Source of the DNA: Kovacikia minuta CCNUW1
GTDB lineage: Bacteria > Cyanobacteriota > Cyanobacteriia > Leptolyngbyales > Leptolyngbyaceae
Length of the DNA stretch: 64,000 nt
Direction of reading: 5' to 3'
Assembly: GCF_020091585.1 (NCBI RefSeq)
Contig: NZ_CP083582.1
Span: 1,054,001 to 1,118,000, forward strand
The position numbers and the translations under genes were made by a program. The notes below the pieces were generated by a model, which was not told the DNA's origin, did not search any database, and saw only the letters and a program-made list of their open reading frames with translations. Below, one piece after another: positions 38,934-46,988 of this stretch; positions within the stretch are counted from its first letter, which is position 1; each line of letters begins with the position of its first letter.

Positions 38934-39785
38934 TTATAACCTGAATCGGCGGTAAACTTCGCTGGCGGCACGGTGGAGCAGGGAGTGGCGGTAGACCAGA
39001 GCGGGCAAATCATCAGCATAGCCGCCACCAATGACGCAAGCAGTGGGATAACCCTGGGAAAGGCAGGTGTTGAGGACTTGCATTTCGCGCCGGAAAAGCC
39101 CGGTGTCAGTGAGGGCGAGTTTGCCGAGGCGATCGCCCACATGGGGATCAACGCCTGCGTCATACAATACCAGGTCTGGTTTCACCTGCGAGAGTAAATC
39201 GGGTAGGTAGCGATCGAGGGTTTGCAGGTAGGCATCATCCTCCATCCCTTCTGGCAAGGGTACATCCAGGTCACTTCGCTGTTTGGTTCCAGGAAAATTT
39301 GTCTCACAATGCATGGAGAAGGTAAAGACTCTGGGTTCATTTTGAAAAATATGGGCGGTACCATCGCCCTGGTGGACATCTAAATCCACAACCAGGATCT
39401 TTTGGGCGAGGTTCTGCTTCAGCAAAAGCTGCGCTGCGATCGCCATATCGTTGAAGATGCAGAACCCTGATCCATAACTGGGGAAGGCGTGATGGGTTCC
39501 CCCCGCAGTATTGCATGCGAGTCCGTGTTGCAGAGCCAGGGTTGCGGTCAGAATGGTGCCTCCAACTGCAACACAGGTACGGTTGACCAAGGCTGGACTC
39601 CAGGGCAAGCCAATTCGTCTCTGGGCTTTGGGGTCAAGTGTACCCTGACAGTATGCCTGGACATACTCTGAGGTATGAACGAACTCAATCCACTCCTGGG
39701 GGGGACGTTCGGGAATATGGAATTGCGATGAATCGGCGATTCCGTCTGCCAGCAGCGTTTCATAGAGCAACTGAAACTTGGGCAT
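38934..39785 (-). CDS. histone deacetylase-like amidohydrolase (class II/AcuC-type)
   Basis: Zinc-dependent deacetylase-fold hydrolase; bacterial relatives act on acetylated proteins or acetylpolyamines. Catalytic features are GGTHHAFPSYGSGFCIFND (the His-His pair and metal-site region), VVDLDVHQGDGTAHIF (zinc ligands), SMHCETNFPG and GGGYADD. 283 residues from ATG 39785. Codons just upstream in the same frame still read like the family (LPITYHPNYVAPLP and GHRFP), but they carry no ATG, GTG or TTG before the repeat-rich gap; the codon at 39854 is ATC. The true start may be non-canonical or lost. Confidence 0.85.
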   Translation of the reverse strand: MPKFQLLYETLLADGIADSSQFHIPERPPQEWIEFVHTSEYVQAYCQGTLDPKAQRRIGLPWSPALVNRTCVAVGGTILTATLALQHGLACNTAGGTHHAFPSYGSGFCIFNDMAIAAQLLLKQNLAQKILVVDLDVHQGDGTAHIFQNEPRVFTFSMHCETNFPGTKQRSDLDVPLPEGMEDDAYLQTLDRYLPDLLSQVKPDLVLYDAGVDPHVGDRLGKLALTDTGLFRREMQVLNTCLSQGYPTACVIGGGYADDLPALVYRHSLLHRAASEVYRRFRL

Positions 39786-39892
39786 GGGAAAGCGGTGTCC
39801 GGCGGGAAGGGGGGCAACGTAGTTGGGATGGTAGGTGATGGGTAAATCGACGATGGTTTTTGATGGGGTGTGGGGTGTGGGGGATGGGGTGT

Positions 39893-40972
39893 TTATGCCA
39901 GGGTGGTGAGGTCGAGGGAGCCGGAGATTGTGCCAGTGGGGGTGGTCAGGTCGGTGGTCAGCAATCCATTGCTGAGACTGATGGTGCCCTGGGACTGACT
40001 CAAGAAGGTGGCAGTGTTATTAACCAGATCGGACAGATCCACGGTTCCATTCAGGGTACCAGAGGGGCCACTCAGATTGCTGGTAACGATGCCTGTGGAA
40101 ACATTTAAACTACCAGTGAATTGTCTGAAGTAGTCGGTGACTGCATTGTCTACCAGTTGGGAAAGATCAAAACTCGTCGAGATTTGACCAAAGGGAAAGT
40201 TGGTAACCGTGACAGTTGCCTGCCCCTGGTCGAGATTGACGGTTCCAGCCAACGAGCTAAGCGGAACTGTGACTTCCCCACCCGGTAAACCAGGTAAGAT
40301 GTCGGTGGTCAGTTCTCCGCGTGAAAAATCAATGGTTCCACTTGAACTGCCAAAGTTGACAGGAACTTGGGCATTGTCGCCAAAATCGAAGGAGCCTTGA
40401 ATGGGGCCATAGGGGGTTGTGAGATTACTGATTAATGCACCGTTGCCAAAATCGAGGGTACCGGCGATCGTCCCCAGGGCTGTTGAGATATCTACATCCA
40501 GTTGCCCATTTTCAAACGGGAAGGTGCCTGTTGCGCTATCCAATAAGGTGTTGGTCAGGTTGCCGAACAGGTTGGCATAATCAAGGCTGCCTTGAAGCGG
40601 GCCTCCTGGAGTCGTTAGATCACTATCTAACACGCCATTTTCGACATTGATGGTGCCTGTGATCTGGTTCAGGTAGGCGATCGCTTCACTCGCCAGTTGA
40701 TCAGTACTGGCGGTGTCCTGCCAGTTGCCAAAGGGACTGGTGAAGTCGCTGGTTAATTGTCCCTGGTTTAGGGTCAGTGTCCCCTCAATCTGTTGAAGTG
40801 AATTGATCAGGTCGGTCGTGGTTTGGCTGCTGCTCGACGACAGGGAAAGCGGCTCCAGGAAACTGTTAGCCAGAAATGAACTGGGAGTCGCTTCCAGACT
40901 CAACGCCTGGCTGGCTGCACTGATTGAAATCAGGGATGTTAAATTAAGGGATTCTAAATTACTGGAGGGCAT
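39893..40972 (-). CDS. repeat protein of unknown function (glycine-threonine strand modules)
   Basis: 359 residues. After a Ser/Leu-rich N-terminus (no signal peptide seen), the protein consists of about seven modules of similar plan: a G-T/S-hydrophobic strand, an x-x-G turn, a second strand and a TP/GP turn. Examples are GTINVENGVLDSDLTTPGGP, GTIDFSRGELTTDI, GSLNVSTGIVTSNLSGPSG and GTISLSNGLLTTDLTTPTG. Spacing is 40-65 residues, with helical inserts ending in D/N-L-V-N-N. The pattern suggests a beta-solenoid or stacked hairpins. I do not recognise a family. It sits between the deacetylase-like gene and a radical SAM gene, all on the minus strand. Confidence 0.65.
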   Translation of the reverse strand: MPSSNLESLNLTSLISISAASQALSLEATPSSFLANSFLEPLSLSSSSSQTTTDLINSLQQIEGTLTLNQGQLTSDFTSPFGNWQDTASTDQLASEAIAYLNQITGTINVENGVLDSDLTTPGGPLQGSLDYANLFGNLTNTLLDSATGTFPFENGQLDVDISTALGTIAGTLDFGNGALISNLTTPYGPIQGSFDFGDNAQVPVNFGSSSGTIDFSRGELTTDILPGLPGGEVTVPLSSLAGTVNLDQGQATVTVTNFPFGQISTSFDLSQLVDNAVTDYFRQFTGSLNVSTGIVTSNLSGPSGTLNGTVDLSDLVNNTATFLSQSQGTISLSNGLLTTDLTTPTGTISGSLDLTTLA

Positions 40973-41179
40973 GACGGTGTCTTCTCAAACGGATTCAGTT
41001 GTTAATGATAGCAACCGTTTCGATCGAAGCGATCCCCCGTGTTGAATACATCCCAATTCCAGGTTTAAAGACGTGAAAACCCTTCCCGACAGGATTTTCA
41101 GGGAAACTTGAGATGGAATAATATTTCTATTGGTATCCAGTCGATTACCCCAGGAACGATCGCCGTTGCCGTGAGATCG

Positions 41180-42841
41180 TTACCGTGCCAGTAATTTGAC
41201 GCGAGAGTGGAGGGGTTCTTTCACTTGTTGGGAGTAGAATGAAGCGGATTGTTTGCCCTGTCCACATTCCTGGGCAAAGGTAATCAGATGGTGCCCAACC
41301 AGACCGATGTGAATCAGGTTTTCGATCTTGCCTGCTTTGAGTTTTGGTCCTGCCATTTTCCAAAAAGTTCTGCGGTAGTTGCTAAAAACGCCAATTCGCA
41401 GGATCAGGTTTCCTAGAATCCACAAACCTTTGCGAATATTTTTCTTCGACAACCTGGCTGGGCTTAAGGGCGGTTTAATTCGATTGGGATAGGTGTGCTG
41501 CATGTTGTAGGCAAACCGTTCGTAGAGAAAGTCTGGCTCGTATGCCTGGGTAATACAGCGTCGCCACATTTCTACGACCTCTTCGTAGGGCATGAGGAAT
41601 TCGACATTGGACTCCCGATGGGCATCAAAATTCAGTCGCCCTTCTGCTTCCAATCTGCGCCATAGGGGAGTTTTGGGCAATGCATGGAGCAGGTTAATGG
41701 TGAGCATGGGCATGTTGGAAAGTCGAATGAATTCCAGAATACGATCGCCCGTATCGGCTGTATCCGTATCCAACCCCATGATGATCCCGGAAACAACCTC
41801 CATCCCATAACTGTTGAGGGTTTTGATCGCTTCCAAAATCGACATTCCCCCCATTAGATTTTGTTGTTTGGAAATGGATTTGAGGGCATCGGTTTCGGGG
41901 GTTTCAATGCCACAAAAGACGGTGCAGAAATAGGCCTCCCGCATCAATGCCAGTAATTCCTTGTGTTGTGCCAGATTGAGGGTTGCTTCACAGGCAAACT
42001 GGACGGGGTAGCCGTTCCGCTTCTGCCACTCAATCAGGTGGGGTAATAGCTTCAGGGCTGCGCGTCGATCGCCAACAAAGTTGTCATCGACAAAGTAGAC
42101 AGCTCTCAAATTGCCTGACGCCAGCATGGCATCAAGCTCAGCCGTGATCTGTTCTGGTTCCTTTAAGCGGGGATTGCGTCCGTAAAGTTCGGGAATATCG
42201 CAAAACTCACACCGATAGGGGCAACCGCTGGAGTACTGCACATTGGCAATGAAGTAATGGTTTAAGTTGACTAAATGATAGGCTGGGATGGGAAATTCGT
42301 TCAGGGGCAGACGCTCTTTGGTCTCAAATCGAATCTGTTGGGCGGGACGATCGGGGTGCAGGTCAAGATATTCGATCAGGCGATCGGTGGCATCTCCCAG
42401 TTCCCCCAGGTGTAGCAAATCAAAGTCGGGATAATACTCCGGGCATCCCGAAACAGACGGTCCTCCTACAACCGTAATTTTGCCGTAGCGATGGGCAATT
42501 TCATTGATCCGGTTAATTCTGGGACGTTGAATATGCATCCCGCTGACAATTACCGCATCTGCCCATTTGTAGTCGCCAGGCTTAGCGGGCTTGATATTTT
42601 CGTCAATGAATCGAATCTCCCATGTTTGAGGCAAATAGGCAGCCACAATCAGGATGCCCTGAGGTGGCATAAATGCCTTCACTCTGCCTAAGAGGGGGTA
42701 GGCATTATCAAAGGTGCCAAAAGACCGACTGTACTTGGGAAATACACAAAGAATTCGGCGAAAGTTACGCGGCACATAGGGGGCTTTACCTGGCGCGCTT
42801 TCGGGAATGGGGGTTTCAAAGTCCTTGAGCGTAGCAGTCAT
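41180..42841 (-). CDS. B12-binding radical SAM protein (DUF4070; resembles hopanoid C-3 methylase HpnR)
   Basis: 553 residues. The N-terminal cobalamin-binding region covers about 28-165 (ILCVFPKYSRSFGTFDNAYP, FVDEN-like FIDENIKP, GGPSVSGCPEYYPDFD). Then comes the radical SAM domain with the cluster motif CPYRCEFCD (Cys207, 211, 214), and VVSGIIMGLDTDTADTGDR. The C-terminal part contains the DUF4070-like MWRRCITQAYEPDFLYERF. Compared from memory, the order and motifs match HpnR, which methylates hopanoids at C-3; other members of this subfamily modify different lipids. It lies in no obvious operon. Upstream is an STRR tract. Function as hopanoid methylase is inferred. Confidence 0.83.
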   Translation of the reverse strand: MTATLKDFETPIPESAPGKAPYVPRNFRRILCVFPKYSRSFGTFDNAYPLLGRVKAFMPPQGILIVAAYLPQTWEIRFIDENIKPAKPGDYKWADAVIVSGMHIQRPRINRINEIAHRYGKITVVGGPSVSGCPEYYPDFDLLHLGELGDATDRLIEYLDLHPDRPAQQIRFETKERLPLNEFPIPAYHLVNLNHYFIANVQYSSGCPYRCEFCDIPELYGRNPRLKEPEQITAELDAMLASGNLRAVYFVDDNFVGDRRAALKLLPHLIEWQKRNGYPVQFACEATLNLAQHKELLALMREAYFCTVFCGIETPETDALKSISKQQNLMGGMSILEAIKTLNSYGMEVVSGIIMGLDTDTADTGDRILEFIRLSNMPMLTINLLHALPKTPLWRRLEAEGRLNFDAHRESNVEFLMPYEEVVEMWRRCITQAYEPDFLYERFAYNMQHTYPNRIKPPLSPARLSKKNIRKGLWILGNLILRIGVFSNYRRTFWKMAGPKLKAGKIENLIHIGLVGHHLITFAQECGQGKQSASFYSQQVKEPLHSRVKLLAR

Positions 42842-42862
42842 GCGAAGGCATCCTCACAAATT

Positions 42863-42888
42863 CAGGTGTCAGGTGTCAGGTGTCAGGG
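42863..42888. repeat. CAGGTGT heptamer array (STRR)
   Basis: Three to four exact tandem copies of CAGGTGT just upstream of the radical SAM gene. Same unit as the longer arrays at 50.85 and 53.3 kb. Confidence 0.8.
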
Positions 42889-42977
42889 AAAGGTTAAAGG
42901 ATAAGGGATAAAAATCATCTCCTCAGTTTTCTCAGCTTCTCTACTTAGGATCATGGATTAAATAATCTCCGGGTTTT

Positions 42978-43041
42978 GTAGGGCGGGTTTTGCCCAAAAA
43001 CTTACCCCTAGTTAGCAAATCTCAGTCAAACCCGCCCCTAC
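42978..43041. repeat. inverted repeat, GTAGGG(G)CGGGTTT family
   Basis: GTAGGGCGGGTTTT (42978-42991) opposes AAACCCGCCCCTAC (43028-43041) across a 36-base loop. Related to the repeat at 3244-3308, with one G missing in the left arm. Confidence 0.75.
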
Positions 43042-43131
43042 GCCGACTTTATTTAATTCCCATTCCTTAGCACCTCCCTACCTCTTTATGTCATACCAAA
43101 TTAAATAGTCTTCGTGGTATATCAACATCCT

Positions 43132-43159
43132 GTAGGGGCGTTTGGCCAAACGCCCCTAC
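43132..43159. repeat. perfect 28-base palindrome
   Basis: GTAGGGGCGTTTGG is followed directly by its complement CCAAACGCCCCTAC with no loop. It shares the GTAGGGGCG end with the two longer inverted repeats at 3244 and 42978. Confidence 0.85.
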
Positions 43160-43189
43160 CTGATCTATCGGTTTTCAATTCAAATTGGT

Positions 43190-43291
43190 TAGGACTTACG
43201 CACAGTTTGAAAGAAACCGGGTTTCTAGACAGAATCTAAACGGTTAAATGACAGATTTTCGTTCAGAAACCCGGTTTCTGCGTCAGTCCTA
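43190..43291. mobile_element. MITE-like element, 102 bp, TAGGACTkACGC ends
   Basis: The left end TAGGACTTACGC and the complement of the right end (TAGGACTGACGC) differ at one base. The flanks show the same pentamer TTGGT at 43185-43189 and 43292-43296. The interior carries AGAAACCGGGTTTCT and AGAAACCCGGTTTCT. There is no coding capacity. Confidence 0.65.
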
Positions 43292-43296
43292 TTGGT

Positions 43297-43506
43297 ATCA
43301 CTTTAAAAAAGACTGATGGGGAATAGCAAGGGTTAGTCGTGGAAACTCGTACACCAGTGCAGGAGCGACTGAGTATTAACCTGATAAGGGTAGAGAGATG
43401 TCACAGTTTCACCCTTCTGCCCCCTGCCTTCTGCCTTCATTAAAGCAAGGACTGAAGCGCTGCGAGAATGGCGGGGCATCAGATGCGAAGTCAGTGTTGT
43501 CTATTT
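43297..43506. other. intergenic spacer without gene
   Basis: Together with the repeats upstream, this completes a 660-base gap downstream of the coiled-coil gene. A short CTGCCCCCTGCCTTCTGCC tract is STRR-like. Nothing else was identified. Confidence 0.4.
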
Positions 43507-43641
43507 CTAAATCCCAGTCGTAGGTGACGGCTGCGGCGATCGGGTTGTATTGCTACACGTTATCGGCGGAAACAGTGTACCAATGTAGGTTTTTCCTGCG
43601 CCTTTGGGACCGATCGGCAGGTAAAGAATTTGACCGATCAT
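43507..43641 (-). pseudogene. remnant of a P-loop NTPase, 44 codons
   Basis: ATG 43641 overlaps the stop of the upstream coiled-coil gene by one base (TGATG). The product starts MIGQILYLPIGPKGAGKTYI, with a clear Walker A GPKGAGKT. After GTLFPPIT the sequence loses NTPase character and stops at 43507. No Walker B or fold follows in any frame nearby. It looks like the 5' end of a kinase-like ATPase gene whose remainder has been deleted or replaced. Confidence 0.55.
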
Positions 43642-43985
43642 CAACTGCTACCCGGATTTATCCCAGATACGAAGGCATTAATTACAGGTGCAACGGCTTG
43701 TAAAACGGGGGAGAGCACAACGACGGAAGCGGCTGCGATGATCACGGTGGTAGTTAACCGAATGACCTGGTCGGAGGCTTTTTGGTAGGTGTCAAATTTA
43801 TAGTCGATTTTTTCCAAATTGGTTTCCAGTTTGCCGACGTTGGTTTCCAGTTTGCCGACGTTGGTTTCTAATTTGCCAAAGTCTGTTTCCAGGCGATCGA
43901 GCCGTTGGCTGATCTGCCGCAATTCCGTCAGAACTTGTTGCTGGAAGTTCTCAGATGTATCGCTGGCTTGCATACAGGACACCAA
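43641..43985 (-). CDS. small coiled-coil membrane protein with LETNVGK repeats
   Basis: 114 residues. A helix of heptads runs over about 10-65 (LTELRQISQRLDRLET, then FGKLETNVGKLETNVGK and KLETNLEK). It is followed by one hydrophobic helix (about 78-105, VIIAAASVVVLSPVLQAVAP) and a short tail. At the DNA level the repeated 7-residue unit is an almost exact 21-base tandem repeat around 43811-43873. It has no enzymatic motif; it resembles small membrane-anchored coiled-coil proteins common in cyanobacteria. It overlaps the P-loop remnant by one base. Confidence 0.65.
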   Translation of the reverse strand: MVSCMQASDTSENFQQQVLTELRQISQRLDRLETDFGKLETNVGKLETNVGKLETNLEKIDYKFDTYQKASDQVIRLTTTVIIAAASVVVLSPVLQAVAPVINAFVSGINPGSS

Positions 43986-44026
43986 TTGACCTACTGCTAT
44001 TTTACTCCCAATTTGTTTGTCAGGCT

Positions 44027-44404
44027 CTATCTGCTCCCTGCTCCCGTTACAGATAGTTGCTTGGTCAACTGATTTTGCAACTCCGCCATCAAATCATCCC
44101 CGCCTCGATGCGCTTCCCAGGTGCCCGTGTAACTGCCCACCTTCCAGGTGCCCTGCATGGAGTTTTCATCCTCTGAAACGGTTCCGGTGTAGTTGACCGG
44201 GTGGGGTGAGGTTGTGAGATAGCGTTTGTTAAAGCCAACACTTCGCCCAATGACTTCTCCAGCCACCTGTGCTTCTCCTAAATCGCTGTCATCCAGAATA
44301 CTTCCACTAAGAGAGTTCCCGCTTTGAACGAGGGTCGCTTCAAAGCGAGTCGGAATTCCTTCCTGCCAGTAGGTGCCAAGCCATGAACCACTCAAGTTTG
44401 CCAT
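44027..44404 (-). CDS. small conserved hypothetical protein
   Basis: 125 residues from ATG 44404 (MANLSGSWLGTYWQEGIPTR). The sequence alternates short strands with Gly/Ser turns (SGNSLSGSILDDSDLGEAQV, TGTVSEDENSMQGTWKVGSY), suggesting a small beta barrel, and ends in a helix. The upstream extension to 44530 overlaps the Uma2 gene and translates repeat-like sequence, so the short form is preferred. No membrane segment. Function not recognised. It lies just downstream of a Uma2 gene on the same strand. Confidence 0.6.
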   Translation of the reverse strand: MANLSGSWLGTYWQEGIPTRFEATLVQSGNSLSGSILDDSDLGEAQVAGEVIGRSVGFNKRYLTTSPHPVNYTGTVSEDENSMQGTWKVGSYTGTWEAHRGGDDLMAELQNQLTKQLSVTGAGSR

Positions 44405-44510
44405 TGGAGAAGTGGGGGGTGAGGGGGGGAAAGAAAGGCAGAGAGCAGGAGTCAGAAGGGAGAGACTCTTACAATTAGACACGGTTCTTTGCGTTTGGGG
44501 AATCGGTTGC

Positions 44511-45245
44511 CTATATCTGATCAGGATCAACGCCCAATTCCCTTAATCGAGTTGCCAGACGCTCGGCCCGCTGGCGTTCCTGTTCTGCCCGTTCGTTAGG
44601 GTAGGGTAACCATCGTTTGGTGGCATCATACCAACGTAACCAGAGTCCCTCTGTTGCTTGATATGCTCCCTGCCAAACTCCCAATCCTAATCCAATTTCC
44701 TCAAACCAGAATCGTTGGTCTGAAAGTTCTTTTTCCTGATACCGGGTTGCCACTAATTGAAATACTCGAAGTTGATTCTGGTAGCGATCGAAAACGGCAT
44801 AGTAGGGAATTCGCAAAATTTGCTCATAGACCTGCCACTTGGTTGGCGGTTGGTGAATTTCTCTCAGGGTTTGTCCCAGATCTTCTGCTTCTGTACCTGG
44901 TGAAAGTAGCTCGATCACAAGAAAAGGGGTTACCCCTTCTTGCCAAACCACATAGCTCAAGCGTATCTCTCGCTGTTGTTGAGCGCGAGCTACCCCTAAG
45001 ACTAAAAACCAGTCTGGGCGTTTCTGCCAAAGGGAATGGCGGACATCGTAGAAGAGGTTAATATCTGTTCCAATAAATATCTCGTCAGTGGAATAGCCTT
45101 GAGGGCAGCAGGTTTCTCGCAACAACTGGGGTTGAAAGCTGTGAAACTCATCGGGCACGCCAGACTCCTCTGGGTCTTCGCTGGGAAGATCGTACATCGT
45201 GGGCAGCACTTCGCTGGCAGGACGAGGTGGATCAGTCTGGTACAT
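44511..45245 (-). CDS. Uma2 family (DUF820) restriction-endonuclease-like protein
   Basis: 244 residues with a PD-(D/E)XK-type core: KRPDWFLVLGVAR supplies the Asp and PFLVIELLSPGTEAEDLG the Glu region. The N-terminus MYQTDPPRPASEVLPTMYDL is nearly the same as that of the Uma2 gene at 55894-56745, so the two are recent paralogues. The C-terminus is a short charged helix ending LRELGVDPDQI. Uma2 proteins are expanded in cyanobacteria and their role is unclear; nuclease activity is inferred from the fold. It closes the ABC-type polysaccharide cluster. Confidence 0.88.
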   Translation of the reverse strand: MYQTDPPRPASEVLPTMYDLPSEDPEESGVPDEFHSFQPQLLRETCCPQGYSTDEIFIGTDINLFYDVRHSLWQKRPDWFLVLGVARAQQQREIRLSYVVWQEGVTPFLVIELLSPGTEAEDLGQTLREIHQPPTKWQVYEQILRIPYYAVFDRYQNQLRVFQLVATRYQEKELSDQRFWFEEIGLGLGVWQGAYQATEGLWLRWYDATKRWLPYPNERAEQERQRAERLATRLRELGVDPDQI

Positions 45246-45289
45246 GGAACGCTCGACTATTTTCCCCGATCTGGACTGTTTTCCCTATT

Positions 45290-46282
45290 CTAAGCCTGAA
45301 TGCGATCGCCCTTTTGAATATGCCGCCAACCATAGCGGAAATACCAGGGTTTAGAATCGGCAACGTAATGATGCAGGATCGCCTGAGGATGGATGGTTTC
45401 CTCCTGATTTGGCATGACGATGTAGTTTTCTACAGGGGCAATCACACAGGGTTTGCCTGCCATTAGCATGGCAATGAGTGCCTGTTCCTGGTAGTAGTGG
45501 GTTCCCTGCTGCTCGATCATGGTTTTGCACCAAAATTCAAGCTGTTCCCAATCAATCTCGTCACTATTGAGACCACAAATCCCGACGTTGACTCGATCGG
45601 GGATCTCTGTTTGTACCAGTGCCTCCATCAAGGGTTTGGGATAGCCGTAGGAAGTCTCGGTGTCTACCATATAGCAGGGAGCCTGGGGAGCCTGGAGCCA
45701 ATTCAGCAACAGAGTTGGTGGGCGAAAAAATAGCATGTCAGAGTCGAGTACCAGTTTCCAACCATGATTGCCAAGATGAACATCGGTGAGCTTGCGAATA
45801 TTGGGATAATACTGGCGGCGATCACGCAGATAAGGAAACCGATGTTGCGGCAGATATTCCTCAATCAGTACATCTAACTCAGGTTTGAGAAAGATTTTGA
45901 CATTTGGGAAGATGCGTTGAATGGCTTCCTGGTAACATTTTTGCAGTGATCCATCGTCATAGATCACGGGACGGATTGGTAATTCGGTTTGCTGTGCCAA
46001 TGAAACTGCACAGAAGCAGGTTTGATACCAGAATTTTTTACCCGTTAGAAAGTGAACTTCGAGTGCGGGAAGGGAGGTGTCAGATGGGATGGTAGGGAGT
46101 TGATAGGCTGCCTGTTCCATTCGTCGCTGTGCCTGGGCATCCACAACCGTATTCCACAATCCCTTCCGCAAACTCGATCGGGCAGCATTTCTGGGAGCGT
46201 AGTAAAGACGATAGGCGATCGCGCCCAGTTTCAGAGATTTGAGAAGTTGCTGGAGATTGCTGCTGAATGAACTGGAGTACAT
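45290..46282 (-). CDS. putative GT-A glycosyltransferase, family not assigned
   Basis: 330 residues, no membrane helix. Features are HFLTGKKFWYQTCFCAVSLA, LPIRPVIYDDGSLQ, HLGNHGWKLVLDSDMLFFRP (a DxD-like metal site, D-S-D) and GICGLNSDEIDWEQLEFWCK, with HYYQEQALIAMLMAGK late. This is the layout of GT-A transferases acting on protein or glycan acceptors. I cannot name a CAZy family. It lies 7 bases downstream of the DUF1919 gene and 44 bases upstream of Uma2, in the same transcription direction as the ABC-type cluster. Confidence 0.72.
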   Translation of the reverse strand: MYSSSFSSNLQQLLKSLKLGAIAYRLYYAPRNAARSSLRKGLWNTVVDAQAQRRMEQAAYQLPTIPSDTSLPALEVHFLTGKKFWYQTCFCAVSLAQQTELPIRPVIYDDGSLQKCYQEAIQRIFPNVKIFLKPELDVLIEEYLPQHRFPYLRDRRQYYPNIRKLTDVHLGNHGWKLVLDSDMLFFRPPTLLLNWLQAPQAPCYMVDTETSYGYPKPLMEALVQTEIPDRVNVGICGLNSDEIDWEQLEFWCKTMIEQQGTHYYQEQALIAMLMAGKPCVIAPVENYIVMPNQEETIHPQAILHHYVADSKPWYFRYGWRHIQKGDRIQA

Positions 46283-46289
46283 TGTTTGT

Positions 46290-46988
46290 TTAGAAGGTAG
46301 GGGGACAAGATGCGGAACGGGTCAACTTAATTTGACCGCTGCCTCCATTCAACCAATCAATCACATCAAAGTATTTTTTACCAATCCGGTAAAGTTCTCC
46401 ACCGTCAACAACCGATTCATCTTGCTTACATTCCTCTATCCAAACAGCCGAGCGTAAAGTGGGATGAGGTTGACTGGTAAAGCAAACTTTATGGGCGTAC
46501 TTTAGTTGATCGAATTCTATGAGTAATTGGTTTGTGCAAAGTTCACGATCGCAGAACTTAAAAAATATTCTGTCCTGATTGTTCCAGTTAATTCGCTGAG
46601 ATCTTCTGATCCATTTCTCCCTCGCTTCCGTTTCACTTGCATAGTGCATAAAATGAATTTCGATCGCATCACCAAGTAACCCGATCGGATACAAATCCCA
46701 GATTCCTTGTTTTCTTGCCTCATTAGCAGGTTGATATTTTGAACAGGTAATAAATCGAAGCGTCTGTTCCAAATAAGTTCTGGGGTTCTGTAAAAGCTGG
46801 ATATAACAGGGAGCAAATAGAAATAATCCTACGAAGGGCGTTTGATAGGGCAAACCAAACTCTCGATAAACCTCTCCTCCCCAACAGTTATTGGAGATGA
46901 TTGTAAAATTTTTATTTCTTAGTTGAGAACGCACTAGCGTTTTAACGAACTGATTCCGATATGTTTTGAGTGTTGTTTTGATTGACAT
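46290..46988 (-). CDS. DUF1919 family protein (polysaccharide biosynthesis-associated)
   Basis: 232 residues. Recognised by FTIISNNCWGGEVYREFGLP, QTPFVGLFLFAPCYIQLLQN, YPIGLLGDAIEIHFMHYASE with EAREKWIRRSQRINW, and the C-terminal motif DVIDWLNGG. DUF1919 proteins occur in surface-polysaccharide loci and are predicted transferases; no activity is established to my knowledge. ATG 46988 gives MSIKTTLKTYRNQFVK. It is 7 bases upstream of the GT-A-like gene, so the two are probably cotranscribed. Confidence 0.83.
   Translation of the reverse strand: MSIKTTLKTYRNQFVKTLVRSQLRNKNFTIISNNCWGGEVYREFGLPYQTPFVGLFLFAPCYIQLLQNPRTYLEQTLRFITCSKYQPANEARKQGIWDLYPIGLLGDAIEIHFMHYASETEAREKWIRRSQRINWNNQDRIFFKFCDRELCTNQLLIEFDQLKYAHKVCFTSQPHPTLRSAVWIEECKQDESVVDGGELYRIGKKYFDVIDWLNGGSGQIKLTRSASCPPTF

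Noticed and set aside
44511-45245. Restriction-modification or defence island around the Uma2 genes
   Set aside because: No methyltransferase specific to DNA, helicase, toxin or other defence gene accompanies them; the surrounding genes are glycan genes.
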